A stretch of DNA of 64,000 bases, taken from Lentilactobacillus otakiensis DSM 19908 = JCM 15040. Lineage in GTDB: Bacteria; Bacillota; Bacilli; Lactobacillales; Lactobacillaceae. The DNA lies in assembly GCF_001434145.1 (NCBI RefSeq), contig NZ_AZED01000011.1, positions 405,563-469,562 of the forward strand. The letters run 5' to 3'. The stretch's first letter is position 1, and the number at the start of each line of letters is the position of its first letter. This document shows positions 1-9,237 of the stretch, piece after piece. Made by a program: the position numbers and the translations under genes. The notes beneath the pieces were generated by a model. That model was not told where the DNA came from and did no database searches. It saw nothing but the letters and a program-made list of their open reading frames with translations.

Positions 1-13
1 ATAGTTTCAAATG

Positions 14-68
14 AAAAAGTCGCCATCGAAAACCAGTTTGTGAATTGGTTTTTGATGGCGACTTTTTT
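14..68. terminator. Bidirectional intrinsic terminator
   Basis: A long stem (arms starting at 14 and 51) has an A-run on its left and a T-run on its right, so it can end transcription from either side. It closes the MFS gene that starts at 1557 and whatever lies left of the window. Confidence 0.85.
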
Positions 69-75
69 GTTGTGT

Positions 76-1557
76 TTAGCTGGTTTGTTTCGCAAACTTG
101 TCATGTTCCAACTTTTGTGCCCAAATATTAATCAGCAGGGAAATGATCATCAAGATTAACGACAGCCACATGATATTATGGAGTCCATTATACAAAATCA
201 TCCGCATCTGCGGTAACAGGTGATGCGGCAATGCACCACTACTGGAGGCATCACTCAATTCGTTCATCATTTTCATCGTAATCGAACCACCAGACTTGTT
301 AACCCCATCACGGAGCGCATTATTCATGATAATTCCAAAAATCGATGCGGTAAAAGTCTGACTGAGCATCCGGATTAGGAAACTAAAAGACGTCGCGATC
401 GGAATATCAGTCGGATTAGCATCCTGTTGAACCTTGACCTGTAATTCATTGAAACAGGCACCATTACCGAAGCCTTCAAATGCCCCGGCGATCAACAATA
501 CCCAGTAAGGTGTTTGCACACCGGAAACGACCATGATAATAAACGATATCATCAGCATGACGATTCCCGCCGCAATCACGCGTTGTGGGGTGAGGAAATT
601 CCGCATTGGCGCAACGGCTTCCGACCCAATAAAATCCGTAAAAGCACCTGGAATCTGTGTGGCCCCACCAATCAAGGCGGAGGTTGCCAATAATCCCTGC
701 GCCCACATCGGACTATAAATCAGAAACGCGATGAAGGCGCCCCAGATCAGAGTGAACAAAACAAAATCAATCATCAAAGGTAGATTTCTAAACAATCGAC
801 TAGGAATAATTGGATCATCAACGTTTTCTTCCAGTACCGCCATGACGATTAAGATAATAATTGCAAATGCAATCACAGCGAGAACCAAGATCAAGCTGGC
901 ATTGCCGATCATTTCAATTCCTGCCAACAAGCTGACCAAACCAATTGTCATCATGATCGCACCTCGATAATCAACCGCTTGGGTTTGGCGAGTTTCATGA
1001 CTGACCTTGTAATAAATCTGAACCAAAATAATTGAGATTAAGCCAATCGGCACATTTAGATAGAACACCCAATGCCAACTGAAGGTATCAACGATGTAAC
1101 CACCAACTAGTGGCCCAATGATCGTTGCCATACTATAACTGGCCGAAACGAAGCCGAGAACCTGCATTCGTTTCCGTGGATTCTTGTACATCCTGGCATA
1201 GATGATATACGGGAGGGAAACGGTTCCCCCATTCCCAATTCCCATCAATGTTCTGGCAAGAATCAGGAAAACAATATTGGGTGCCATCCCTTGAAGAAAT
1301 GAGCCAATCACAAACAAGGTAGCGGCCAACTGGTAGCTGCGCTTGTTGCCAATGTGCTCTCCCAATTTACTCCATAAAGGGGTGCTGACCGCAGTCCCGA
1401 GCAGGAAAACGGCAACAATCCACCCCATTAATTCAATTCCGTGGAGATCGGATATAATTGCTGGTAATGCAGTATTGATGGTTGTGTTGTCCAGTCCACT
1501 CATTGCGTTTGACAGCAACAGTGCGCAAGTCACAATCATGATATCGCGTTTAGACAA
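76..1557 (-). CDS. DHA2-family MFS multidrug exporter
   Basis: A 493-residue polytopic membrane protein of the drug:H+ antiporter-2 type (EmrB/QacA-like, 14 helices), expected to export drugs or toxic metabolites using the proton gradient. The family features are visible: an N-terminal helix with a D-NTTIN-ALP motif near residue 23, GNKRS loop between helices 2 and 3, and GPLVGGYI (motif C of antiporters) near residue 148. The start is TTG at 1555-1557, chosen because an AGAGGAG site sits 4-10 bases upstream. It stands alone between two terminators. The substrate cannot be read from the sequence. Confidence 0.85.
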   Translation of the reverse strand: MSKRDIMIVTCALLLSNAMSGLDNTTINTALPAIISDLHGIELMGWIVAVFLLGTAVSTPLWSKLGEHIGNKRSYQLAATLFVIGSFLQGMAPNIVFLILARTLMGIGNGGTVSLPYIIYARMYKNPRKRMQVLGFVSASYSMATIIGPLVGGYIVDTFSWHWVFYLNVPIGLISIILVQIYYKVSHETRQTQAVDYRGAIMMTIGLVSLLAGIEMIGNASLILVLAVIAFAIIILIVMAVLEENVDDPIIPSRLFRNLPLMIDFVLFTLIWGAFIAFLIYSPMWAQGLLATSALIGGATQIPGAFTDFIGSEAVAPMRNFLTPQRVIAAGIVMLMISFIIMVVSGVQTPYWVLLIAGAFEGFGNGACFNELQVKVQQDANPTDIPIATSFSFLIRMLSQTFTASIFGIIMNNALRDGVNKSGGSITMKMMNELSDASSSGALPHHLLPQMRMILYNGLHNIMWLSLILMIISLLINIWAQKLEHDKFAKQTS

Positions 1558-1645
1558 GATCTTCTCCTCTTTCTTATAAAAGTCACTCTTTCTATACTAC
1601 AACTTTTATGGCTGAATAAGAAAGGTAGGATTTTGAAAATCACGC

Positions 1646-1696
1646 AAAAAACGTTTCCCAACGGCAATTAAAATACGTTGGAAAACGTTTTGTTTT
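1646..1696 (-). terminator. Intrinsic terminator of the alpha-galactoside operon
   Basis: Inverted repeat AAAACGTTT..AACG with an A-rich left flank and T-rich right flank, directly downstream of the alpha-galactosidase stop codon on the minus strand. Confidence 0.8.
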
Positions 1697-1700
1697 GGCA

Positions 1701-3923
1701 TTATTTAACAGCATCAATCACAAATAATTTCGAATTAAAGTCAGCCGATTGACCAGTTCCGTGGGTTTCATGAAGAATGTCACTCACAAACAATCCGGCG
1801 TTCATCAGTTCATCGCCGTAGAACTGTTCACTGCCACCATTCACTGTGTACTTAGTGTCCGGATCAAGTCCTTTAATATATAAACGAATATAACCGGTAT
1901 GTGGTCGATTCAAGATTTGGTAACGAGCAGCGATCGCGTGCTGTTTGTCGTCGCTAACGACTTCCCAGCTCATGACGTTGCCGTTTTTAAATGGATTCTC
2001 GATTCGATAAAATTTCCCGAACTGGAACAACTTGCGGTGCTCATTATAGAATGCCGTCTGCTCTTTGACTTGCTGCTGTTCTTCAGAGGACATCTTGGTG
2101 ATATCCAATTCGTAACCGAAATCACCGAAGTAGGCAACGTTGGCGCGAGTCTTCAGTGAAGTGATCCGACCAACTTGATCATTTGGGACAGCTGAGACAT
2201 GGGCACCCATCATCATTTGCGGGTAACCATACGAGGTGCCAAACTGAATCAGCATTCGTTCCACGGCATCGGTATCATCGCTGGTCCAAGCTTGAGGCGC
2301 ATAATACATCATCCCCAAGTCAAAGCGACCACCACCTGATGAGCAGGATTCAAACAGGACATCCGGATAGGCTTTGACCAGTCGATCATAAAGTTGGTAA
2401 ACTCCGAGAATGTATCGATGCGGCATCTCCAGTTGATCATCGGCACTCAACTTACTGCTATAAGTCTCGGTGATATTGCGGTTCATATCCCACTTGATGT
2501 AATCGAGTTTAGTCATATCAATGATCTTGCTCATGGCATCAAAGAGATAATCAACCACTTCTGGACGGGTCATGTCGAGGACAAATTGGCGACGTTCTGG
2601 TGACGCATGACGCCCAGGCGCATTAATCAGCCAATCTGGATGTTCTTTATACAATTCGCTATCGATTGAAATCATTTCCGGTTCAAACCACAACCCGAAC
2701 TTTAATCCCAGTTCATGAATTTGGTTGGCAAACTTATCAAAGCCGCTCGGGAATTTTGGCTGATTGACAAACCAATCACCCAAGGAACTATTATCCGCAT
2801 TCCGATGACCAAACCAGCCATCGTCCAGCACGAACATTTCCAGTCCCAATTTCTTGGCGGTTTTGGCAAAATCAAGCAGCTTATTTTCATCGAAGTCCAT
2901 GAAAGTAGCTTCCCAATTGTTAATCAGGGTTGGCCGTTCTTCATGTGCAAATCGTTGGTTAACCAGATGATTCTGGTAGAAGGCACCCATTTGTTGGCTC
3001 AACTGGTTCATACCGGCATCGGTATAGCTCAAAACGGCTTCCGGTGTCTGAAACTTATCACCAGGCTTGAGGTTCCAGGCAAATTCGGCTGGATTAATCC
3101 CCACAATCACCCGACTGGTATCATACTGGTCGACTTGAATTTGATCGGCAAAATTACCCGAGTATACCAAGTTGAAGCCAAAGACTGAGCCGCTGGCGTC
3201 ATCTGTATTAGGACGAGCCAACATCATAAATGGATTCTGCTGGTGACTGGAAGTCCCCCGCAGGCTACTGATGCTTTGAACGCCTGAACGCAGATGAGTT
3301 CTAATCATGTGTCGTTCCCGTGACCAAGCCCCAGAGAATTGAATGAAATCATAATCAGCATCCGGCAAATCCAGTTGAGCACTGGCGGCGGAATTCAAGG
3401 TTAATTTTTCATTGCCCTGGTTCTGGAACTCGGCACTGCGGATAATCACATCTTGATGTGGAAAAATCGTGTAGTTCAGATGAAGCACTAAACCCAACAA
3501 TTTATCTCTGAGTGAGATGGTCAACGTCTGGGCATCATCATTATCATCATCGAACGTTGAAGGCAGTCCAGCTAGTCGCCGCTTGCCGTCAACCAATTCG
3601 TAACTTTCATACTTAAATTCAGTAATCCGGCTGCCGTTCGCTTGGGTTACTTGATAAGCAGGATAGCGGAAATCACCTTTCCCCAGGCTGGCATATTCCT
3701 GCTTAATGGTCTGCAGCTGAAAATCGTTTTGCTGAAGGCTTAATGCAACAGATGCGTTATGCCATTCTCTGGTCGTCAGGTTATCATATGACGACTTGGA
3801 ATGAACTCGTTTGCCGTAATACACCTGGCCAAGTTCACCGTTTTCCATCACTTGAAAGATGTAGCTGGTATGGTCCGTCTGTAAATGAAACAGAAGATTT
3901 TGATCTTCAATTCTAATTGCCAC
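1701..3923 (-). CDS. melA: Alpha-galactosidase, GH36
   Basis: Intracellular GH36 retaining alpha-galactosidase that removes galactose from melibiose, raffinose or stachyose. About 740 residues, the usual length, with no signal peptide. The N-terminal beta-sandwich is followed by a TIM barrel carrying LDDGWFG (about 370), the nucleophile in KWDMNR (about 480), the SCSSGGGRFD signature (about 530) and the acid/base in SDDTDA (about 550). I start it at the GTG at 3921-3923 because the AAAAGGG site lies about 10 bases upstream; the TTG at 3930-3932 is only 1 base from that site. It is 33 bp downstream of the permease gene and co-transcribed with it. Confidence 0.93.
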   Translation of the reverse strand: MAIRIEDQNLLFHLQTDHTSYIFQVMENGELGQVYYGKRVHSKSSYDNLTTREWHNASVALSLQQNDFQLQTIKQEYASLGKGDFRYPAYQVTQANGSRITEFKYESYELVDGKRRLAGLPSTFDDDNDDAQTLTISLRDKLLGLVLHLNYTIFPHQDVIIRSAEFQNQGNEKLTLNSAASAQLDLPDADYDFIQFSGAWSRERHMIRTHLRSGVQSISSLRGTSSHQQNPFMMLARPNTDDASGSVFGFNLVYSGNFADQIQVDQYDTSRVIVGINPAEFAWNLKPGDKFQTPEAVLSYTDAGMNQLSQQMGAFYQNHLVNQRFAHEERPTLINNWEATFMDFDENKLLDFAKTAKKLGLEMFVLDDGWFGHRNADNSSLGDWFVNQPKFPSGFDKFANQIHELGLKFGLWFEPEMISIDSELYKEHPDWLINAPGRHASPERRQFVLDMTRPEVVDYLFDAMSKIIDMTKLDYIKWDMNRNITETYSSKLSADDQLEMPHRYILGVYQLYDRLVKAYPDVLFESCSSGGGRFDLGMMYYAPQAWTSDDTDAVERMLIQFGTSYGYPQMMMGAHVSAVPNDQVGRITSLKTRANVAYFGDFGYELDITKMSSEEQQQVKEQTAFYNEHRKLFQFGKFYRIENPFKNGNVMSWEVVSDDKQHAIAARYQILNRPHTGYIRLYIKGLDPDTKYTVNGGSEQFYGDELMNAGLFVSDILHETHGTGQSADFNSKLFVIDAVK

Positions 3924-3956
3924 GTTTATCAATCCCTTTTCAGTTTTTGTTAAGCG

Positions 3957-5927
3957 TTATTTCTGATCAGTATCATCTGATTTTTCTTCAGGCTTGGACA
4001 ATGTCAGCAAGTCATCTCCATGGTTAACGTCGCCTGATTCAGTGACATACTTGAAGTCTTTAATATCTTTGTAGTTGTTAATAACCACCATGACAGTATC
4101 ATCATGACCGGCCTTCTTGATAGCTGGATCCCAGAATTCGATCAATTGTTGACCTTGGGTAACGTGCTGCCCTTTATCAACGTATTGAACAAATCCAGTA
4201 CCACGCATTTCAACAGTCCCAATTCCAATGTGAATCAACGTTAAAATACCGCTGTCTGAACGAAGACCAATTGCATGACGGGTTGGGAAGGTTGCTTCAA
4301 CAGTTCCGTCAAATGGGGCATAAACCTTACCATCTGATGGCTTGATGGCAAATCCTTTACCCATAGTTCCTGAAGCAAAGTTCTTGTCAGAAACATCTGA
4401 TAAAGCAATCATCGTTCCGCTGATAGGAGCAGTGTAGGTGGTATCTTTGGCAACATCTTTAACAATGTCAGCCATTGATTCTTCACCATTGGTTTCCAAA
4501 TGCTCGTTCCAAGTCTTTTCAAGCTCATCAACGATCTTGGCATGTTCCTTTTCATCCAAGGTAACCTTCTTGAAGAAAATGAAGGTTCCACTCAAGATGA
4601 GTAATGCAGGAACACCAAACATGAATAATTTGAAAATCATTTGGCCATGCGGGGTAATGTCTCCAGCAGTTGCGCCGGCAGTCATTCCTGCAAGCACAGC
4701 AGCGATACCAACAACCCAGTTGGAAAGCGCCCCACCTAATTTATCAAGCAGTGGCCGAACAGCTAAGGTTAGTGATTCGTCACGGTGACCAAACTTCAAC
4801 TGGCCGTATTCAACTGAATCACTCAAGATCATCAAAACAACTAAGAAGATCAGTGGTTGTGGAATATAGAAGAGAATTGCGGCAAGCAATACAAGTGGCA
4901 ATGAGGTCCCTGCAAATGTGAACAGGATCAGTGAGATTGCCATGATCCCAACAGATAGGAAGAAAACGTTTCGACGACTGTATTTTTGAGCCAATGGTGG
5001 GAATAAAAGAACTGAAATGATTCCGATGACCATGTTCAATGAAGCCAATACGGAGAACTCGCCTGGCTTACCCATAATGTAAGTGAAGTAGTACAGTTCA
5101 AGTGAGTTAGTGATCGCAATTCCTGAAGTGTACAGACCATAAGTTAATGATAACCACATCAACTGGTCGTTTCTGCCCAACACCTTGAACACATCACGCA
5201 TCCGGGTCTTCTCAGTGTTTTTCCGAAGTAATGAATCATTTTCTTTGGTTCCCATGGCAACCACCACAGCTGATAACCAGGAAATCAACCCAATGATGGC
5301 ACCAAATGCAAACCAGCCACGCATGTCACCTTGGCCATGATTAGCATTGACTGAGAAGAAGACAACCAATGGCATCACGATAACACCAACAATGTTGGCA
5401 CCAATGTTAGATCCAACCCGGGCAAAGGTAGCCGTCTTTTCACGTTCTGCCGAATCAAACGAAATGGCTGGGATCATTGACCAGAAACCAACATCCTTAA
5501 ATGAATAGAAGATATCCATGGTGATATACAAAACACCAAAGATTAAGAGGTAAAGCAATGGGTTGGATTGGTTCAAACCACCCATGTTAGTGAATAAAAT
5601 AGCTAACGTAATTGAACCGATAGTACCACCAGCAAGGATCCAAGGCTTAAAATGACCCCACTTGGTTTCAGTATTATCAATTGTGTTTCCAATAAATGGA
5701 TCAATCGCTAATTCGACAAACCGTAAAAGCGAAATAATCGTAGTGATATAAAAGATCATCTTATCATTTTGTCCACCAGCACTCTTATCGAACAAATGCG
5801 AGGTGACAAACATAATAAAGTATGTGGATAATGTCGCATAGAACATGTCATGACCGAACGCACCAAAGGAGTACGACAGTCGTGAAGTAATTCTGCGACC
5901 AGTAGTAACACTGCTATTACTTGCCAT
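3957..5927 (-). CDS. GPH-family galactoside permease with C-terminal EIIA domain (LacS type)
   Basis: 656-residue fusion. Residues 1-470 form a 12-helix glycoside-pentoside-hexuronide:cation symporter; residues about 490-640 are an EIIA-Glc-like regulatory domain. The phosphorylatable histidine is His566 in LIHIGIGTVE and the partner is His551 in TRHAIG, 15 apart as in EIIA-Glc. In LacS of Streptococcus thermophilus, HPr-dependent phosphorylation of the equivalent histidine tunes exchange. First gene of the operon with the GH36 enzyme, so the substrate is most likely an alpha-galactoside (raffinose or melibiose) rather than lactose. Start ATG has GGAGG 10 bases upstream. Confidence 0.93.
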   Translation of the reverse strand: MASNSSVTTGRRITSRLSYSFGAFGHDMFYATLSTYFIMFVTSHLFDKSAGGQNDKMIFYITTIISLLRFVELAIDPFIGNTIDNTETKWGHFKPWILAGGTIGSITLAILFTNMGGLNQSNPLLYLLIFGVLYITMDIFYSFKDVGFWSMIPAISFDSAEREKTATFARVGSNIGANIVGVIVMPLVVFFSVNANHGQGDMRGWFAFGAIIGLISWLSAVVVAMGTKENDSLLRKNTEKTRMRDVFKVLGRNDQLMWLSLTYGLYTSGIAITNSLELYYFTYIMGKPGEFSVLASLNMVIGIISVLLFPPLAQKYSRRNVFFLSVGIMAISLILFTFAGTSLPLVLLAAILFYIPQPLIFLVVLMILSDSVEYGQLKFGHRDESLTLAVRPLLDKLGGALSNWVVGIAAVLAGMTAGATAGDITPHGQMIFKLFMFGVPALLILSGTFIFFKKVTLDEKEHAKIVDELEKTWNEHLETNGEESMADIVKDVAKDTTYTAPISGTMIALSDVSDKNFASGTMGKGFAIKPSDGKVYAPFDGTVEATFPTRHAIGLRSDSGILTLIHIGIGTVEMRGTGFVQYVDKGQHVTQGQQLIEFWDPAIKKAGHDDTVMVVINNYKDIKDFKYVTESGDVNHGDDLLTLSKPEEKSDDTDQK

Positions 5928-5976
5928 AAATGTAAGCCTCCAAAAATTAATTTTAAAAAATAATTGCTATCTGTAA

Positions 5977-5990
5977 TGTAAACGTTTACA
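5977..5990. promoter_or_regulatory. LacI-type operator / cre palindrome
   Basis: A perfect 14-bp palindrome, TGTAAACGTTTACA, with the central CG typical of LacI-GalR operators and of CcpA cre sites. It lies 50 bp upstream of the permease start and about 100 bp upstream of the divergent LacI-type gene, so it can serve autoregulation, substrate induction or catabolite repression. Sequence alone does not tell which protein binds. Confidence 0.85.
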
Positions 5991-6093
5991 GTTAAATTGT
6001 CAATTAGTTTTAATAAAACATCGTAGATATTTATTAAAACTTTTAATTGAGTTTAACGAGATTTAAATCGAATCAATTGAGGGGTGATAATGC

Positions 6094-7107
6094 ATGGCTA
6101 CAATTAAAGATATTTCCAAATTAGCACAAGTCTCTCCGGGAACGGTGTCGCGGGCATTGAGCCCAGATAAAAGTGAGTACGTTGCCAAGGAAACTCGTGA
6201 TAAGGTCCGGCGAGTAGCTGACAAGCTCGGATACAAATACTCGCTGTTACCCAAGCCAGACAAGAATCAGTTGAATTTTGCGCTCATGACCACCTTAACC
6301 CTTGAGGAAGAAACTCGAGATGAGTACTGGCGTTTTCTCCGCCGAGGGGTTTATGAAGCGGCTGAATCCCAGAACATTAATATCAAACGCGTCATCAGAA
6401 TGGATGGGGGCATTGAACCTAAAGATTTCTTGGACTATGACGCAATTTTAATTGTTGGCACCATTTCCAAAAAAGCCATCCACGAAATCATGAAATTCAA
6501 TCAAAACGTGGTGGTGGTTGATGGTGGCAGCTATGATGATGACATTGTGGATGTCGTGGACACTAATCTGGTGGAAAACACTTATAAAGCCTTAACAAAG
6601 ATGAATCAAAAATGTCACAAGATCGGCTTCATCGGCGGATCAAGACACGAAACCAATTTAGATGGCAGTATTGGTAACAACATTGAAGATGCCCGTACTT
6701 TAGGCTACCAGCAGTGGTGTACCATCAATCGTCACCAGCCAATTATGAAATTAACCAATTGGACTACTAAAGCGTCGATGGAAGCAACTGACGACCTATT
6801 GAATCAATATGGTAATCAGCTTGATGGTCTATTGGTTGCTTCTGATCCGCTTGCAATTGGGGTCATGAAGGGATTGGCCAAGCACAATGTCATCCCTGGA
6901 AAAGATCTGCAATTAGTCAGCTTTGATGATTTGGAGTTCGCATCGTATCTAACGCCTTCTCTGACCAGTATCTGGTTGCCAAAAGTAGAACTTGGTTACG
7001 CGGCAGTATTGCATGCCGAAACGTTGGTCAAATTCCCTCGGACTTGGCATGTGAGAACGATTCTCCCAGGAAAATTCCATTATCGAGAATCATTCAATCT
7101 GGATTGA
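6094..7107 (+). CDS. LacI/GalR-family regulator of the alpha-galactoside locus
   Basis: 337 residues. The N-terminal helix-turn-helix (MATIKDISKLAQVSPGTVSR, residues 1-20) and hinge region are followed by a periplasmic-binding-protein-like sugar sensor domain (about 60-330) with the usual SDPLAIGVMKGL and QLVSFDDLEFA stretches. Transcribed divergently from the permease-GH36 operon across a shared 166-bp gap that holds the palindromic operator at 5977-5990, so it very probably represses the operon until an alpha-galactoside or galactose derivative binds. Start ATG has GAGGGG about 7 bases upstream. Its 3' end abuts, tail to tail, the stop of thiW at 7108. Confidence 0.92.
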   Translation: MATIKDISKLAQVSPGTVSRALSPDKSEYVAKETRDKVRRVADKLGYKYSLLPKPDKNQLNFALMTTLTLEEETRDEYWRFLRRGVYEAAESQNINIKRVIRMDGGIEPKDFLDYDAILIVGTISKKAIHEIMKFNQNVVVVDGGSYDDDIVDVVDTNLVENTYKALTKMNQKCHKIGFIGGSRHETNLDGSIGNNIEDARTLGYQQWCTINRHQPIMKLTNWTTKASMEATDDLLNQYGNQLDGLLVASDPLAIGVMKGLAKHNVIPGKDLQLVSFDDLEFASYLTPSLTSIWLPKVELGYAAVLHAETLVKFPRTWHVRTILPGKFHYRESFNLD

Positions 7108-7626
7108 CTATTTCTTATCAATTCCCAATTTTTGTTGTTGAGGTACAATAATTCGTTTCCAAATACTCTTCAATATGATGTAACCAAAGATAACACCAAC
7201 CAAGGCGCTCAAGAAGAAGCTGGGGATAAACAGATAAATCGCCCCTGTTGTTCCCATCATCCAGCTGGCAATTGGGTAAGCCACAATCGCACCAATGATC
7301 CCAGTTCCAATCAACTCACCGAATGCGGCGATAATCAGTTGGTTGGTTTTCTGAAATAACCACCCAACACAGAATGCCCCAATCATGCTCCCTGGAAAAG
7401 CTAGGACCGTTCCGGTGCCCAACAAATTCCGAATTAATGAAGTGATAAATGCTTGGGTAACTGCCCACCACGGGCCAACCAAGACACCGGAAACCAAATT
7501 AATCAAATGCTGCATTGGTGCAACTTTGGCGACACCAACCGTAAATTCAAACATACTGCCGCCAACCACGCCAATTGCGGATAGGATCGCAGTTAATACC
7601 ATCTTATAAGTCATATTTCTCTGCAT
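7108..7626 (-). CDS. thiW: ThiW-family ECF S-component (thiazole precursor uptake)
   Basis: A hydrophobic protein of 172 residues with five to six membrane helices. Family traits: GGSMFEFTVGVAKVAPMQHLIN near the N-terminus and the FPGSMIGAF stretch. ThiW proteins are substrate-binding subunits of energy-coupling-factor importers, predicted to take up hydroxyethylthiazole; the shared EcfA/A'/T module is encoded elsewhere. I use the internal ATG at 7626, not an upstream one, because AAAGGAGGC lies 5 bases before it. The upstream TPP riboswitch independently supports a thiamin-related role. Isolated single-gene unit. Confidence 0.88.
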   Translation of the reverse strand: MQRNMTYKMVLTAILSAIGVVGGSMFEFTVGVAKVAPMQHLINLVSGVLVGPWWAVTQAFITSLIRNLLGTGTVLAFPGSMIGAFCVGWLFQKTNQLIIAAFGELIGTGIIGAIVAYPIASWMMGTTGAIYLFIPSFFLSALVGVIFGYIILKSIWKRIIVPQQQKLGIDKK

Positions 7627-7665
7627 AAAAAGCCTCCTTTCGTCTGATAACAAAAGGAGGCTTTT
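7627..7665 (-). terminator. Riboswitch expression platform: terminator that also hides the thiW ribosome site
   Basis: Two perfectly matched arms (AAAAGCCTCCTTT and AAAGGAGGCTTTTT) form a hairpin immediately before the thiW start. The 3' arm contains the Shine-Dalgarno site itself and runs into five T residues that touch the start codon. Folding would therefore both end transcription and block ribosome binding. Confidence 0.85.
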
Positions 7666-7675
7666 CGCTTCGCTT

Positions 7676-7760
7676 AACACTTTCCTACGCTGGCGCTAAC
7701 CAGATCAGGTTCTAAGGGTCCGTCAAAGTTCCGTCTCAGCCAAATGGCTCCCCTAATGTT
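7676..7760 (-). promoter_or_regulatory. TPP (thi-box) riboswitch
   Basis: On the minus strand the conserved thi-box elements appear in order: GGGGAGCC, GGCTGAGA, ACCCTTAGAACCTGATCTGG and TTAGCGCCAGCGTAGGAAAGT, closed by a P1 helix between AACA (7757-7760) and TGTT (7677-7680). It controls thiW: thiamin pyrophosphate should favour the downstream hairpin and shut expression off. Confidence 0.95.
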
Positions 7761-7830
7761 ATCTCGTATTTAATTCAAGCACTTCATTAAGTATAACCGA
7801 AAACAATTTGCTTGTCGGGAATTTGGCATG

Positions 7831-8703
7831 TCAACTTTGCTGTCGCTGCTGAACTGCTGTATGAACGGCTTCAATGACCGGCTGAACCGGCATCCGCTGA
7901 CCTGTCCATTCCAAAAATGAACCGGCAGCTTGATTAACCAGCATCCCAATCCCGTTGTATGTATGACTGCCTTGTTGTTTGGCGGCACGGATGAATGGTG
8001 TCTCAAGTGGAAAGTAAATGGCGTCGGTGACAATGTGCTGGGGAGTCAGGTGAGAAATGACAGCTTTGCTGACTGGTGTCGATTGATCACCTGCCATGCC
8101 AACATTCGTGGAATTTGCGACAATTTGACTTTCATCAAAAGCTTGAGCAATCATCGACTCATCTTCATAAGGCAAGACTTCAACTACATCCGACCAACTC
8201 TCCAACTGCTCCTTGCGAGACTCAAAAATGTCATTGGTCCGCTTAAATACATAGACTTTCTGGGCACCGGCATCAACTGCAGCTGAAATGATTGCCCGAC
8301 CCGCACCACCAGAACCCAGTACTGTCACAACCTTCTCATCAATAGTGATATCATCTTGCTTCAACGAATCTACCCAACCCTGACCATCTGTGCTGTCCCC
8401 AACCAGTCGGCCATCACGATTAATCACCGTATTAACGGCTTGCAAGCGCTCGGCTCGCGGCGTAATTTCATCAAGTAGTGGAATGACGTCGGTTTTCAAA
8501 GGCATCGACAAATTAAACCCGCCGATGTTCATGGCACGCATGGCTGCTAAACTGTCTGGAAGCCCATCAGATGTGACATCAAACGCCAAATAAACACCAT
8601 TGATGCCGGTAACTTTAAAGCTGGTGTTGTGAATCAGCGGTGACAAGCTGTGTGCAGCCGGATGTGCCAGTAAACCGAATAATTTTGTATGTCCATCAAT
8701 CAT
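7831..8703 (-). CDS. aroE: Shikimate dehydrogenase
   Basis: 290 residues, normal length. Reduces 3-dehydroshikimate to shikimate with NADPH. Substrate site motifs: SLSP near residue 19 and NLSMPLKTD near 64, with the catalytic Lys-Asp pair; NADP site GSGGAGRA near 130; NSTNVGM near 195. The NLSMPLK variant differs from the common NVTxPxK but keeps Lys. Last gene of the aromatic operon, 16 bp after aroK; the start is backed by GGAGGGG. A quinate-active YdiB-like enzyme cannot be excluded, but operon position favours AroE. No clear terminator follows. Confidence 0.93.
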   Translation of the reverse strand: MIDGHTKLFGLLAHPAAHSLSPLIHNTSFKVTGINGVYLAFDVTSDGLPDSLAAMRAMNIGGFNLSMPLKTDVIPLLDEITPRAERLQAVNTVINRDGRLVGDSTDGQGWVDSLKQDDITIDEKVVTVLGSGGAGRAIISAAVDAGAQKVYVFKRTNDIFESRKEQLESWSDVVEVLPYEDESMIAQAFDESQIVANSTNVGMAGDQSTPVSKAVISHLTPQHIVTDAIYFPLETPFIRAAKQQGSHTYNGIGMLVNQAAGSFLEWTGQRMPVQPVIEAVHTAVQQRQQS

Positions 8704-8719
8704 CTAAACCCCTCCACAA

Positions 8720-9226
8720 CTACATTTTGATGAATAAATTCTTATTAATTGTCTCGACAACTTCTAATGGCGTCAGGTCATCTGTGGCAACTCGAAAATC
8801 ACTGACCTGTTCATATCTTAAGTCACGTTGTCCTTTTAAATCAACCAGACCATCCAGTCCAAGTTGTTTGGCTAGAGGTCGATCCGTGTCGTTTTGAAGT
8901 CGGGAAATGATTGTTTCTGGCATGACATCCAATAGAACAACCGGCACGTCACTGGCCTTCAGCATTTCAAAGTTGGCCGCCTGAATTGGTGTGCCGCCAC
9001 CAGTTCCCAAAATGCCATCATCGTCAAGAGCCGCTTCAAGCGCGTCATGCTCCATGTTTCTAAAGGCCAGCTCCCCATCATCCGCAAATATCTGCTTAAT
9101 TGATTTCCCGGCTCGCTCAACGATCATGTCATCCAAGTCGTGATAAGGCATGTTCAATTTTTGAGCTAACAAGTGGCCAACGGTAGTTTTGCCGCTGCCC
9201 ATAAATCCAACCAATATTGCTTTCAT
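8720..9226 (-). CDS. aroK: Shikimate kinase
   Basis: 168-residue P-loop kinase that phosphorylates shikimate to shikimate-3-phosphate. The Walker A motif GFMGSGKT spans residues 7-14; DLDD (about 31-34) and GELAFRNME bind shikimate, and GTGGG (about 75-80) is the family glycine loop. The lid Arg is in DRPLAK. Fifth gene of the minus-strand aromatic operon, 11 bp after tyrA, with an AAGGAG site before the ATG. Confidence 0.95.
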   Translation of the reverse strand: MKAILVGFMGSGKTTVGHLLAQKLNMPYHDLDDMIVERAGKSIKQIFADDGELAFRNMEHDALEAALDDDGILGTGGGTPIQAANFEMLKASDVPVVLLDVMPETIISRLQNDTDRPLAKQLGLDGLVDLKGQRDLRYEQVSDFRVATDDLTPLEVVETINKNLFIKM

Positions 9227-9237
9227 AGGCTTTCTCC

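Noticed and set aside
6063..6263. Minus-strand open frame over the LacI-type gene start
   Set aside because: Shadow of the real gene; no ribosome site and it covers the helix-turn-helix codons of the plus strand.
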